A DNA stretch of 64,000 nt. Origin: Cercospora beticola. Its lineage: Eukaryota > Ascomycota > Dothideomycetes > Mycosphaerellales > Mycosphaerellaceae. The translations under genes were made by a program, and so were the position numbers. The notes under the pieces are model-generated. The model worked only from the letters and a program-made list of their open reading frames with translations. It had not been told where the DNA came from and searched no databases. The DNA is taken from the NCBI RefSeq assembly GCF_033473495.1, contig NC_088937.1, positions 2,790,001 through 2,854,000 on the forward strand, given 5' to 3'. This document shows positions 19,548-31,645 of the stretch, one piece after another. Position 1 is the stretch's first letter. Each line of letters opens with the position of its first letter.

Positions 19548-20652
19548 CTACTCTTCCATCTTGGTATCTGCGCCACCTTCGACGACTTCCGCGGCTTCAG
19601 CAACCTGGACCGCGTTGTCCGCAAAGAAACCCTCCTTGACAACGGAAGCCATGAGGCCCATCTTCTCCTCACTGGCAATCTTCTCAGCTGCCTTGACCAA
19701 CTTTGCCATCTGCTCATCCCCCTTGCCCTTCTTAGACGGCGCGAGGGAGGCGTTGAATGTCTTTGTGCCTCCGTGCATCTGCTTGGTCTTTGCAGCCAAA
19801 TCCGCGATCTGGTTAGTAACATAGTCGTGGTTGGTCTCCAGAGGTGTCGATGAGAGGGTCTGCACCCAATACTTGTTCCAAAGTGCCTCAAGCAGCTTAT
19901 TGTCGAGAGTCGACTTGAAGTGTGTCACCTCGAGTGGATAGTATCTGTTTGCGTGAGCGCCAAAATCCTGCGCTTTTGCCATGGGTACGGCAGCCATGCC
20001 CTCAGCAGAAGACGCCTGACCTTCCGGCTTGTAGCCCTCCGGATATGTTCGAAAAGCTCCGATCTCCACCTTGCCCGAGCTGATCGTCCGGTGCGGATCG
20101 ATGACGACTGCCAGGAATGGATCGGTATAGGTCTGGTAGTTGAATTGAGTCGTCACGTCGATACCAGAAAGCCAGCAGCCGTACCCAGGATGGCTGTGGT
20201 ACCATCCCACGGAGTTCTCCTGTTGCCCTGCCGCGCGCGACTTCTCAAGGAAATTGACAATGTACTCGTTTGCCTCATCACCCGCGTTGACCCGCGTTTC
20301 TGTCCCTTCTACAGGCAGGCGCATCGCATCTGTGACGATGAACGTCTCGTGCTCGACATAGCCCAGCATCAGGCCCATGACCTCAATGTCGCCTCCTGAT
20401 CGTGCATGCATGACCATCTTCACCAGGGCCATTGACGATATGCGCACATGTTTGAAGTGATGCGGGTCTGAACGCCATGGCCTCGCTTCATTGATCTTCT
20501 TCTGCTCGGCCGAGTCGTAATTGTAGAGGGCGTCGCGGGTGGGATCGATGAGCTTGACAGTATTGGCCGTGTCTGCGAAAGCGTCAGTGGGCTGTCGACT
20601 TTGGATGTGCACAAGGTCATGGCTTACCAAAGGCGGCGGCGGTGCTGTCCAT
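19548..20652 (-). CDS. CSN5: COP9 signalosome subunit 5 (JAMM deneddylase)
   Basis: This is the catalytic subunit of the COP9 signalosome; it removes Nedd8 from cullins and so controls SCF ubiquitin ligases. In filamentous fungi (csnE) it is tied to light response and sexual development. Exons are 20652-20628 and 20572-19548, separated by a 55-nt intron (GTAAGC donor, CTGAC branch), giving 349 aa. Exon 1 encodes only MDSTAAAF, and splicing gives the expected DTANTVKLIDPTRDALYNYD start; the unspliced frame gives a wrong N-terminus. The MPN+ domain shows the full JAMM zinc site: Glu-72 (EVMGLMLG) and H-S-H-P-G-Y-G-C-W-L-S-G-I-D with His-134, His-136, Ser-144 and Asp-147. The C-terminus has a KKGKGDEQ linker and an acidic end. 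It is divergent from POL3 across 421 bp. Confidence 0.96.
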
Positions 20653-21073
20653 GGTGCAGCAAGGTCAGAAAGAGCAGCGAACTGACAAGAGAAGAGCAGA
20701 AAGCGGCCACTACTGGGCGCAGATGGTCATACTTGGCCTGCGATCAAGTGTCTAAGCGGATTTGTAGCTGTGGTCGATGTTCTGCGCCTTCGTTTGCTGC
20801 TGAGCGGGACGTGCCACACTTCCGCAGCCGAGTAATACACCGGCGAGCGTTTTGTATCAATTGGTGCGGGCAGGACTGATCAGCGGAGATGATGGATGGC
20901 GAAGATGATGATACAGCGATAGCGACGCCCAGGTGGGGACTTGTCAAGCTGTAAAGCAGCTTTGTGCTCGGGCCACTGCTCCGCGTCTAAGGCGCGCTTC
21001 CTCGATCGCGTCACTGACACGCTCTCGTGTTCTCTCCCACTCACCATTCCCATCCCATCACCACACCCTCGAA
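20653..21073. promoter_or_regulatory. Bidirectional promoter, CSN5 / POL3
   Basis: These 421 bp separate the two start codons. The frame of POL3 is open through the right third but lacks conserved residues, so this is 5' UTR. Cell-cycle boxes were looked for; ACGCG-type cores are not obvious, and the sequence TGCTCGGGCCACTG carries no known motif I can name. Confidence 0.5.
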
Positions 21074-24000
21074 ATGCCTGGCGTCCTCACTCAGTCGCCG
21101 GCCAAGGTTCCGAGCAAGCGTGTGTTGCAGGACAGCACAGCTCTTCGTCGCAACCAGCAAGTTTCACCGAATAAGAAACGCAAGCTCGAGGATGCAAAGC
21201 CCCAGTTCAAGCGTCCGGGACCAAGAGGAAAGAATGGCGTCGGATCGAGCCAACCGAAGAGCCAGTTCGAAGAGGAGGTCTTGGAGAAACTGACACAAGA
21301 TATCGATGCTCTGAAGCACAACAATGCCGAGAAAGACCAGCAATGGGCACGGCCCAGTCTCGATGACTTCAATGAGAAGAGCGACACTTTGACCTTCCAG
21401 AATATTGATGTTGAGGAAGGCACGCTGCATGGAGGCAAGACAACTGTCAAACTATTTGGCGTAACAGAAGAGGGTCACTCCGTGCTGCTGCACGTCACTG
21501 ACTTCCTGCACTACCTCTATGTAGCGGCACCTATCTCATTCACCAAGAATGACTGCGAGCCGTTCAAGGTCTTCCTGGAGTCGACATTGGCACAACATTC
21601 TGCTGCCATCCACTCGGTGCAGATGGTGCTAAGAGAAAACATGTTTGGATTTCAAGGCAATACCAAGAGCCCCTACCTCAAGATCACCGTTACAGATCCC
21701 AAATACATCAGCAGATTACGAACCGCTATACAAACCGGGAATGCCAATTACAAAGGACTCTGGAAGTCGGCAGAGGGCGGCATTCTGACTTTCGACAACA
21801 TCCAGTATACATTGCGATTCATGATCGACACATCTGTGGCTGGAATGTCGTGGGTCGGTGTCAACTCTGGCAAATACCATATGATCCCGCAACGGGATCG
21901 ACAATCACATTGTCAAATCGAAGCATACTGTCATTACCGAGACATCATCGCACACCCAGTCGACGGCGAGTGGTCCAAAATGGCACCTTTGCGAGTGCTC
22001 AGTTTCGACATCGAGTGCGCCGGACGAAAGGGCGTCTTCCCAGAGGCAAACGTCGATCCTGTAATACAAATTGCCAACGTAGTGACGAGATATGGTGAAG
22101 AAAAGCCATTCGTTCGGAACGTCTTTTGTATGGACACTGTCAGCAGTATCGTGAACACACAGCTCTTCGAATTCGACAACGAAGAGAAAATGTTGATGGC
22201 CTGGCGGGATTTCCTGGAAGAGGTCGATCCAGATGTCATCATCGGGTACAATATTGCCAACTTCGACTTTCCTTACCTCCTGGATCGCGCAGCACATCTC
22301 AAAGTAGGCCGCTTTCCATTTTGGTCGCGCCTGAAGAATGTCAAGTCGGTAGCAAAAGACACCAATTTCGCGAGTAAGCAGATGGGCAACCGAGATTCGA
22401 AAGCCACGAATACGAACGGCAGATTGCAACTTGACTTGCTCCAGCTTGTTCAGAGAGACTACCAGCTTCGAAGCTACACCCTCAACTCAGTATCGGCACA
22501 TTTTCTCAAGGAACAAAAAGAAGATGTGCACCATACTATGATTACGGAGCTGTACAACGGAACACCGGAATCGAGGCGCAGATTAGCGGTGTACTGTCTG
22601 AAGGATGCCTTCTTACCCCAGAGGCTGATGGACAAGTTGATGTGCCTGACCAATTACACGGAAATGGCAAGAGTCACGGGAGTTCCTTTTAATTTCCTGC
22701 TATCGAAAGGTCAGCAGGTCAAATTCATCAGTCAGCTGTTCAGAAAAGCGCTCGAGCAACAGCTGGTGGTCCCAGATCTTAAGTCTGAGGGATCAGACGA
22801 GCAGTATGAAGGTGCGACCGTCATCGAACCGACCAGAGGATATTACGACGTACCGGTAGCAACGCTCGATTTCGCCTCCCTGTATCCAAGTATTATGCAG
22901 GCTCACAACCTCTGCTACACCACCCTTCTGAACAAGAATGCCGTTGAGAAGATGAACCTCAAAAAGGATGAGGACTATATCGTCACGCCAAACGGAGATC
23001 TCTTCTGCACTACCAAAGTCCGGAAGGGACTTCTATCACAAATTCTTGAGGAGCTTCTCGGAGCGAGAAAGCGTGCCAAGAAAGAATTGGCAGTCGAAAC
23101 AGATCCGTTCAAGAAAGCTGTGCTAAATGGTCGTCAGCTAGCATTGAAGATCAGCGCCAACTCTGTCTATGGGCTGACTGGAGCGACAGTTGGCAAGCTG
23201 CCCTGTCTAGCCATTGCCAGTAGTACCACATCATATGGACGTCAAATGATTGAAAAGACCAAGGAGGAAGTCGAAGCCAGATACACCATCGCAAACGGTT
23301 ATAGCCACGATGCTCAAGTTATCTATGGAGACACGGATTCTGTCATGGTGAAGTTTGGACCCAACGACCTCGCCAAAGCCATGGAGCTGGGAAATGACGC
23401 GGCAGACTACGTTTCGAGCAAATTCATCAAGCCCATCAAGCTCGAATTCGAAAAAGTGTACTATCCTTATCTTCTTATCAACAAGAAGCGCTACGCAGGC
23501 CTGTACTGGACGAAGCCAGAAAAGTGGGACAAGATGGATACCAAAGGTATCGAGACTGTTCGCCGAGACAATTGCCGCTTGGTGCAGAATCTCATCGAAA
23601 CAAGCTTAAAGATGCTGCTCATCGATCAAGACGTCCAGGGTGCTCAGGAGTAAGTTTTTGACTTTGCCTTCCTCCTTTTGATGCGCAGAAGCTCTGGCAG
23701 GGTCTGTTCCCGAGCCCATCCGATGCAACACAACAACACAACTACAGTTTGCACAATTGCTAATTTTGTCCGTATAGTTATGTCAAGGATACCATTTCCG
23801 AGCTTCTGCAGGGTCGCATCGATCTTTCGAACCTCGTCATCACAAAAGCTTTGACGAAGACGGATTATGCCTCCAAACAAGCACATACGGAACTCGCCGA
23901 GCGCATGCGAAAGCGGGATGCCGGTTCGGCGCCTGCGCTCGGTGATCGAGTGGCGTATGTCATGGTGAAAGGAGCTGCTGGTTCCAAAGGCTACGAGAAA

Positions 24001-24516
24001 TCGGAAGATCCCATGTTCGTGCTCGAGAACAACTTGCCTATCGATACCAAGTACTACCTGGACAATCAACTCGCGAAACCTTTGGGACGTATCTTCGAAC
24101 CCATTCTCGGCGAGAAGAAGGCAGCCTCGCTCCTCACGGGAGAGCACACTCGTTCAGTCACAGTTTCGGCGCCGACAATGGGTGGGCTCATGAAATTTGC
24201 CAAGAAGACCGAGACGTGTTTGGGTTGCAAGAAACCCTTGACATCAAAAGAAGAGAGTGGCGGTGCGGTCGGAGCTGAGTGCCGACCGCGCTTTGGAGAA
24301 TTGTATCAGCGAAGCTTAGCCAAAACGGCAGAGCTTGAAGTGCGATTTGCGAGACTCTGGACGCAGTGCCAGAGATGTCAGGGAAGTATGCACAACGAGG
24401 TCATTTGCTCGAGTCGCGATTGTCCGATCTTTTATATGCGCATGAAGGCAAAGAAAGACGTCGAGGATGCGGAGAAGGAGATTGAGCGCTTCGATCGAGA
24501 TGCTACGCTGTGGTGA
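21074..24516 (+). CDS. POL3: DNA polymerase delta catalytic subunit
   Basis: This is the family B replicative polymerase of the lagging strand, with proofreading. Exons are 21074-23649 and 23778-24516. The 128-nt intron splits an Asp codon (AQ-D-YVKD), giving 1104 aa, the usual Pol3 length. I chose the ATG at 21074 because MPGVLTQSP and the following NKKRKLED nuclear signal are protein-like, whereas the open frame upstream is not. Landmarks are exonuclease motif I FDIECAG (about 310), [11 protein letters not shown] for Exo II, polymerase motif [16 protein letters not shown] (about 598) and motif C YGDTDSV (about 751). CysA is at about 1006 (CLGCKKPL). CysB is at 1055-1073 ([19 protein letters not shown]); it carries the 4Fe-4S cluster that binds the accessory subunits. 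All catalytic carboxylates appear intact. Confidence 0.97.
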
Positions 24517-27500
24517 GGAGGCAGCAGCCGATTGACTGCCAAGGTTTGACGTGAGGGACGGCAGAGGAACTCTACAGCATGCACGGACTTTGCGCCGTTG
24601 TTGACACCTGATGATCTTTTCTCAAACAGCTGATTGCGCAAGACTCATGAAAGAATGAGATGGTATCCCAGCGAGTTGAGGCTGAAGGGTGGCGAGCTTC
24701 GTCGAAGGCTCCAACACTTTGGCGGTGGCGTACTACGATGATGGTGGCGGTGCTCAGAGTTACGTGTATCATGATCTTTCAGGAAAGCATAATGCCAGAC
24801 ATCTTTGAAATTCTGTACAAGCATTGCCCCGTTTCTGCCCTCTACGTTCTGTGCACGGTTTTCGACACCTGTCAAACCAGCTCTCGCCAACTGCTGTCAA
24901 AAACTGGTCAGTTGTGCGCGACATGTTTGATGTTGTAGCAGCGATGTGGTATCAAGTCAGCATTCGTGGTGGCTAGGCATCTGTGACAGTGCCTTATGTT
25001 GTGAGACTGATAGGTCCATACTGATCGGATCGCGCCGACTACGATCGATTCTCGTTTCGTCATGCCGCAACTCGTCCGCAGTGCTGAGGTCAAGTCGGTT
25101 GAAGATTGAGCATTGGCCAGCACCTGCTTCGTGCATGAGTCTTGTTGTTGGGATAGCCATATCTTCGCATCTGAGTTCTATGCGAGGGTGTTGCCTTCTG
25201 TCAATCTCCCTCAAGCATTGCTTGGCAATACGACATAGTTGCACAGACAAAGCATACATCAACAGCGTTCAAAACGTCGAAGCATGTTTTGATCAGTACG
25301 GTTTCATCGTCATCGTTAACTTTTGTCCTGCAGCGGCCAGCGCGTGTAGGAGCCCTCCTCTCGGAACGTTCAGAGCCTTGTGGAGCGTCTGAATTGACAA
25401 GACCCCTTCCCTCGAATCCTAAAGCCACGCGTGTTTGTGCGTAGTATGAAAGGGTGTTGGGTGAGTCTGCACAAAGCATCATTCCAGCTATCATCGAGCC
25501 AGGACTCTGCAGACTCTGACAAGCCTGTCCGACGAGATCAAGTTCATGTTGTCTCAACGGAGTAGGCTGAAGTCGGTGCTGCATCCACAGGCGTGGGGTG
25601 TGGCTGCTGGTGCTCGTGGAGAGGCCGTTGAGAAGGTCTGATGCAACCTGTGGCGTGTCACGGTTGACGGGCCAGTGTCGGCCCCCGCAGAAAGTGTTTG
25701 AGCAGCATTGGACCTTGATTCATGCAGAACAAATGCTGAAGCGACGGGAACCTCGCCTTGGCATTTGCTGCAGGTTGGCTCACACATGCGTCGACCGGGC
25801 AGGGCTCCTCATCAGCCGGACGATCGTGTTAGACTCTGTTGGCTGACATGAACCGTATTCCGTCTCGTTGTGTTGTCGATAGCATTGTCGGGAGCGTCAG
25901 GTGAGATCCGTGATGAGCGCGCGAGGTCGTCCTCAGACTGCAGCAGCATCTGATCAGTGAACTAAGCGGCATTCGAGCAGCTAGAATGATCAAGTGCCCT
26001 GGGTCACCTGGAAGGGAGCGTCAACGTGCGGAACGACAGCGTTGGAACCTGGTGAGAGAGACTCCTCGGAGACCAAAGCGGTAGGCCGTGCGCGCTGACA
26101 GTCGAATAGGGAAGGAGCTATCCATGTTCGCTCCTTCCGAGTGCACGGAGTGTAGCCAGAAATACCTACTTTCTGCCCTCGTGCTCTTGCTTACTGTACA
26201 CGTGAGTCAAATGCCTTTTCCCTCCCGATCAGTTCGTGTCTCGCGTTGGAGTCGCGGAGATAGAGGATGGCATTGCGATCCTTTGGAAGCTGAAGTCGTG
26301 TAGCACGCGTTGTGCTCGCCGCGCTGCCCAGCTTTTCTGCAGGTACGGAGTCAAAAAGCACTTCGGCACCAGGATTGTTCTGCAGCTCCAGCGCCTCTCA
26401 AAGCCTCAAACCCCCGATCGGCAGCGATTGGCTCGCACCACCAGCATCCTAGTCGCGCTCGGCCGGGCGAACAACACAAGTCAGAAGGCTGCAGGCACAT
26501 GCGGCTGAGCGGACCTCCTGAAACGCGCAGCAGCAGCATCACGTCGAGGCCGTCGCCGTGTCGAGGCTGGCCAGCAGTACGACGAGCTCCCACGGCACTG
26601 GAAACGCTCTGCACCGCCATTGCCGCACGCGCTCAGACGCGTGCGGGTGAGTCTGGGCAGAGGGGCAAAAGCCGTCGTTCAACGTACAGCACAGCGTTGG
26701 CATGTTTTGGTGGAGGCCCCTACCTCCTAGTATGCTCCTGGCGGGCGCAGGTGACGCGTGATAGGCCCGCTCCGCGCTGGCGCTGCACCGCCGCGAGCAG
26801 GGCCGGCTATTCTGTTCTGCTCTGGTGCTGTGCGTGCGATGGCCGGACCCCCTCGCACCCCGGGTGCGCTACATCACACGATCTGTCTCTTGGACCGCCA
26901 GCAGGCAAGATCCATAGAACAGCCGCTGGAGCTTTGTGAGACAAGTTTTATCAAAGAGACTTAGCAGAGCCGCGCAAGACAACCATGCGGCATGCGGCCT
27001 GCCGCAGCAATGCGAGGGAAGCGTGGTTTGTGCAGACTGCCCGGCGCGTCCAACTCCAGCATCCCAGCGCCGGCGCTGTGTGCGCCTCTGTGTGTGTACG
27101 GTGTACTGTACCCAGTGCATGTACTGCACTGTACCAGATGCTGCGTGAGCGCTAGCGTGCGCTTGGAGGGCGTGACCATTGGGTCCGCTTGTCCTGAGCC
27201 TGAGCTTGCCCTGCCAGTGGTCTCATCGGCGGCGGGATCGACGACAGCCCGCACGACTTCTAGGATTCGGCTTGTGTGTGGACAAGGGGGGCGCGCGCCC
27301 CGTGCTCGTCTCGTCTGGGAGAGCAGACCCAGCGACAGCGCCCGCCAGTCATCAAATCGAGTTTACCCACCACGCGTTTGCTCCCAATCCCATCACTTAT
27401 CGCCCCGTCTTCATCCCTCTCAAGCAGCATCATTGCCTCGCCGTCACTCTTTTGGTGCTGTTCTGGTGCTGTGCTTTGTCCTACTTCCCTTCCACTACTC

Positions 27501-27885
27501 ACTGCCATACGTTCTTTTTGTCCCGCCGTCACTCCTTTCGGCGCGAAGTCGTTCTTTCCTCTTTCCAACTATCACTTCATTCATTTAGTTGCGGCTGCGC
27601 CAGGAGGCTCGGATCACCGGCAGCAGCAATCTCGACGAGCGACGACCGACACATCATCGACGCGAAGAGATCCAGTGGTATTGCTATCGCTTCCGCCTGA
27701 TCCTACGACTACCCCCTGTGCGCTCTCACCGCACTGCAGGCTGGCCCACACTTACCCACCACTCCGCCCGCGCACCTCTCACGCGCCGACCGACGATTTT
27801 GATATCGATTCTCCTCCGACCGCACAGGCTGTGCCACGACGAGACGACCCCATCTCAGCTCCAATTCTCCGCAGCGGCCGCAAAC
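24517..27885. other. Long gene-poor region upstream of the homeobox gene
   Basis: This is 3.4 kb with no convincing gene. The right half (26.3-27.9 kb) is GC-rich, and the last 400 bp are pyrimidine-rich, as in a fungal 5' UTR. A 209-codon frame at 26310-26939 is Arg/Ser/Cys/Ala-rich and looks like a by-product of base composition. The most likely content is an extended promoter and long leader of the homeobox regulator. A non-coding transcript cannot be excluded. Confidence 0.45.
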
Positions 27886-30095
27886 ATGGCCGACGTAATG
27901 CCTCCGCCAGCGCCCGCCCATCAGGCACAGACACCCCAGGACACAAAGTCAAGCATGGCTTCATCCACCTCCCCCGAAAGCGTGCAACGCAGTAATTCGG
28001 TCAGCAATAGCGCATCCCGCCGCCCGCCGCGGAAAAGCACCCTCACCCAGCAACAGAAGAACCAGAAGCGTCAACGAGCTACCCAGGACCAGCTGATGAC
28101 GCTGGAGGTTGAATTCAACAAGAATCCAACCCCAACTGCACTGGTGAGGGAGCGCATAGCACAAGAAATCAATATGACCGAGCGCTCCGTACAGATTTGG
28201 TTCCAAAACAGGTAGGCCGCGACGGACTGCATACAGCCCTGGGGAACGCGCTAACGTGCCACAGACGCGCGAAGATTAAAAACATTGCAAAACGAAGCAT
28301 CGAAAGCGGGGAGGACTGTGACAGCATACCCGAATCTATGCGCCAGTATCTTGCTATGCAAGCGTACGGTCCCGGTAAGGGCCTGCCGGCAAACATGCTC
28401 GGTCGTGGCCCAGGATTTGGTCACTTCGGCAATGGGGGACTAATGCTCAACCACGACCAATCTTCTAGCAAGGTTGTCATCCAACATTTCCACTGCCGCT
28501 CGTTATCCATTGGAACATGGCGACGAGTCGGTCAGAGCACGATGGATCTCGTCATTTTCTACTCTCCCGACAAAGCTTGCGTCACGTATTACATCAACAA
28601 CGATTCCGCGGGGTACAAGATCGAATACCCATTCGCGTGGATCAAGAACATCACGCTGGAACAGGGCGATGTCTTAGCTGCTGCGGAGGGTGCTTCTCAG
28701 AGGTCTGGTGGTCTTATAATCGAGCTTAATCGACCCCCAAAATTCTACATGGACAGCTCCGGAAGCGGTGGCTTCTACGAGTGCGGCGACTTCACCGAGG
28801 ACCAGCAGGCTAGCCAGGTGATGGTTCACCACCTCGGAGGACCCTCGAAAGTGCTTAGTGGGCAGCTTGCGAAGCTGGTTTCACTCGAAGCATACCAGAA
28901 TCGACACAATATCTTCGACCCCAACGCATTCGCAGTGTCCGCACCTGTCTCACCCATGGGACGCCCTGCGAGTCAGCCTAACCACATGATGCACCCGCAC
29001 ACCGGGATGCACCTATTTCCCCCACAAGATCCTCATGCAGGCATGATGGGCCCTCCAGGACCTCGCGGCCACAAGCGCCAACGCAGCCGGTCTGTTCCTG
29101 CTGCTATCGACTTCAACATGTTCCGAACTGGTCAGATGCCAATGCCCTCTTTCCTCATACAGGAAGAAAACCAGCCCGCCCACGTCCCTATGCAGGATCC
29201 GAACATCTTTGCGCCTGTGCCACAGCACCAGATTCCACAAGGATTTGCGGGTGGTGCTGGTCCGCAGCACTTGAGCATCGACACCTCTCAGAGCTACAAC
29301 AGCATGGGCATGCAGTTCAACGGATCCGTCTCGGCGACGACCGCCAACTCACCAAGTGAGTTTGGCACTCCGGGCTTCTTTACGCAAGCCCCACCCGCGG
29401 AAGCCTTGCAGCCCACCCAGTTCAACCCACATATGAACAATGGGTTCTTGACCGTGGACTCGGGACACATGCTCGGAACTAGCACCACGCCCCTCTCGAT
29501 GACGAGTCACGGCGACCCGGTCATCGCCGACCACTCACCGCCATTGAATGGAATGGGACGGAGTCAAAGTGCTGATCTGTTTGGAACACCTAACGAAAAC
29601 GCACAGCTTGGGAGCGACGACCTGTACTTGTCGGAGTCCTTCAACAAGCAAATCGCACTCCCATTCCGCAGTCCGATGGCAGAGGATGCCTTTCAGTCGC
29701 CCATGCCAGATGGCATGTTCAACTTTCAGTCACCGCCATCGAACAGTCAGGACGCAAACATGCAAATGAACGGCCAACAGCAGATGAACTACCAAAGCCC
29801 TCCGCAGCATGAAGGCTCGAATTATCAATCGCCTGCTGCACAGCACCAGGACAGCGGGGTCTCATTCTCGACACCATCGCATGTACCTCAAGACCAAGCG
29901 GCAATGTTCCACACTCCCGGAGACTCCGGCATGCTTTATAACGACGCGAAGATGTACACCAGCCCTGGTCAGATGCAACAGGTACCGGATGAGCAGCAGA
30001 TGTTCCAGCATCAAAGCCCCGGCAACGGATTTGACATGCAAAACCAGCAGATGTTTGGCTTCGTTGATCCAAACTACCTCGGACAGCAGCAATGA
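27886..30095 (+). CDS. Homeobox transcription factor (Htf1/HOX2-like)
   Basis: This is a sequence-specific regulator of 718 aa. Exons are 27886-28211 and 28265-30095, with a 53-nt intron inside the homeodomain recognition helix (WFQNR/RAKIK). The homeodomain is at about 57-116. It opens with [38 protein letters not shown] and ends in [19 protein letters not shown]; the invariant W, F, N and R of helix 3 are present. A conserved second region at about 185-320 ([46 protein letters not shown]) is of the type seen in filamentous ascomycete Htf1/HOX2 proteins, which control conidium formation. The C-terminal 350 residues are Gln/Pro/Met-rich and probably a disordered activation region. Orthology to Htf1 is from memory of its architecture. 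The N-terminal Met is preceded by AAAC, a good context. Confidence 0.9.
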
Positions 30096-31645
30096 GCGAT
30101 GCCCGAAGCTTGCTCTGAAGACAGAGACCGACACTGGACGATTACGACAAGTGCCTTACACAGGCCAAATGCATACGGCCGAAGCTTACCGATTGGCGTT
30201 CGAGAATTCTAATTCATAATTTACCCGACTCTTCTGTGTGGATGCTTTTGCAAAGCTTTTTGGGGTGTCTTTTGAGTTGACAAACAACTACTTGGGGAAG
30301 CAAAAACTGGCGCTGGCTCTTTACGAAATCTCTAATTTTTAGTACGGCGTTCAACACGGATGCCGCTGTGCGAGCGATAAGTGGATCACTGCAAAAAAAC
30401 AGGATCTACATCTAACGAGGGAGCAACTCGGAAACAACTTTTTTTATTGTGTTTTTTTTTTCGCGCGGGATGGGGGGAATACCAGGATGTGAGGACGGCT
30501 GCCCACTAAAGTTGGATACCCACGGGAGAAGGATGGAGAAAGGGACACAAGTGATTAGGATGGAGTCTACAAACATTGCAAGAGCTTTTGCTTTGACAAA
30601 GTATGAATTTGCACTTTTGAAGCGCCTTTGTTGGAGAGAAGAAAGGGTTCATTGGTTATTGCTGCTGCTGCGTAGTACTCGTTGGGCCAGTGTGTGCATA
30701 TTTGCCTCTCGCCCCATGCTGGAAATGGTAGCGATGATGGATTGAGAAAAAGCACTGAGCTTCGAATGTATGGAACAACTTTGCCGCCGAACACACACGA
30801 GTTTCATGATTTTTCCCTTTTTCTCCTGTCTTTTTGCGAGTGGTGCTACATTGCGCTTGAGAGGGCGATTCCGTGGCACTGAAGTCTATTTCGACACATC
30901 ACAACGATCGGATACACAGTTTTTGTCAACGGCTGGGTACCATGGATTTCCCGAAACGGTTGACCTGTCCATCAAACGTGACACAGACCCTTTCGTGAAC
31001 GGAGAGTCTTGTCCCTCTGGACTCTCTTTCCCAGGTCGTGTTGATATCGCGTTCGATAAATCAGTTTCGTCCTCCATGGTATGTGCAGACACTAACTGTG
31101 ACAGAACCTAGGAATTGTCACGGCAAGGCATCCTCGACAGGACATGATCACGATGTTGTCCTTCACAGAAAGGTAATAGACCTGCTTCGAAACGGTCTGG
31201 TCAATCTCTCCACACACGTTTTTCGATCAGCACGTGTCCTTTCGTTGGACGCTGCCGCTCATAGGGGTCGCTTCTGCTCGAACGAGGGCCAAGTTAGTAA
31301 CATCGTCCACTACATTCATGCCCTGTGTGAGGACGTGACATGATTTTCGCTGCAAACTCAACAGCTGCCTTCTTCAAACATGAGAGCAGTTTGGGAAAGT
31401 CTCCACTTGATCTGTCTATGCTCCAGGGCTACCTTGAAGAGACTATAGCTACGAGCGGTAGACTTTGTGTCCTACGAATCCTTCATCTGACTTACTTTTC
31501 GAGAAGCAATTTCGAAAAGAGCATCATGTGTGGAGGCTGACGAACTGAGAATAGATTACGAGCAGCACCTGAAAGTACTTTAGTTGTATGCAAGCCCTTC
31601 AATTTTCTTTCTGAGATTCTGTTCATCTCTCTAGCTTTAACTTAG
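30096..31645. other. Intergenic between convergent genes
   Basis: This 1.55-kb stretch contains the homeobox 3' UTR, with long T runs (T7 at 30439, T10 at 30452), and the 3' end of acetoacetyl-CoA synthetase. Frames up to 113 codons lack protein-like composition. No gene was seen. Confidence 0.4.

Noticed and set aside
26310..26939. 209-codon plus-strand frame in the GC-rich upstream region
   Set aside because: Arg/Ala/Ser/Cys-rich translation with no hydrophobic pattern; probably a product of GC content in a long leader/promoter.
27098..27140. Near-palindromic GTAC/TGCA-rich segment
   Set aside because: The inner 6-bp arms (AGTGCA, TGCACT) are perfect, but outer pairing has mismatches; it is too weak to call a functional element.
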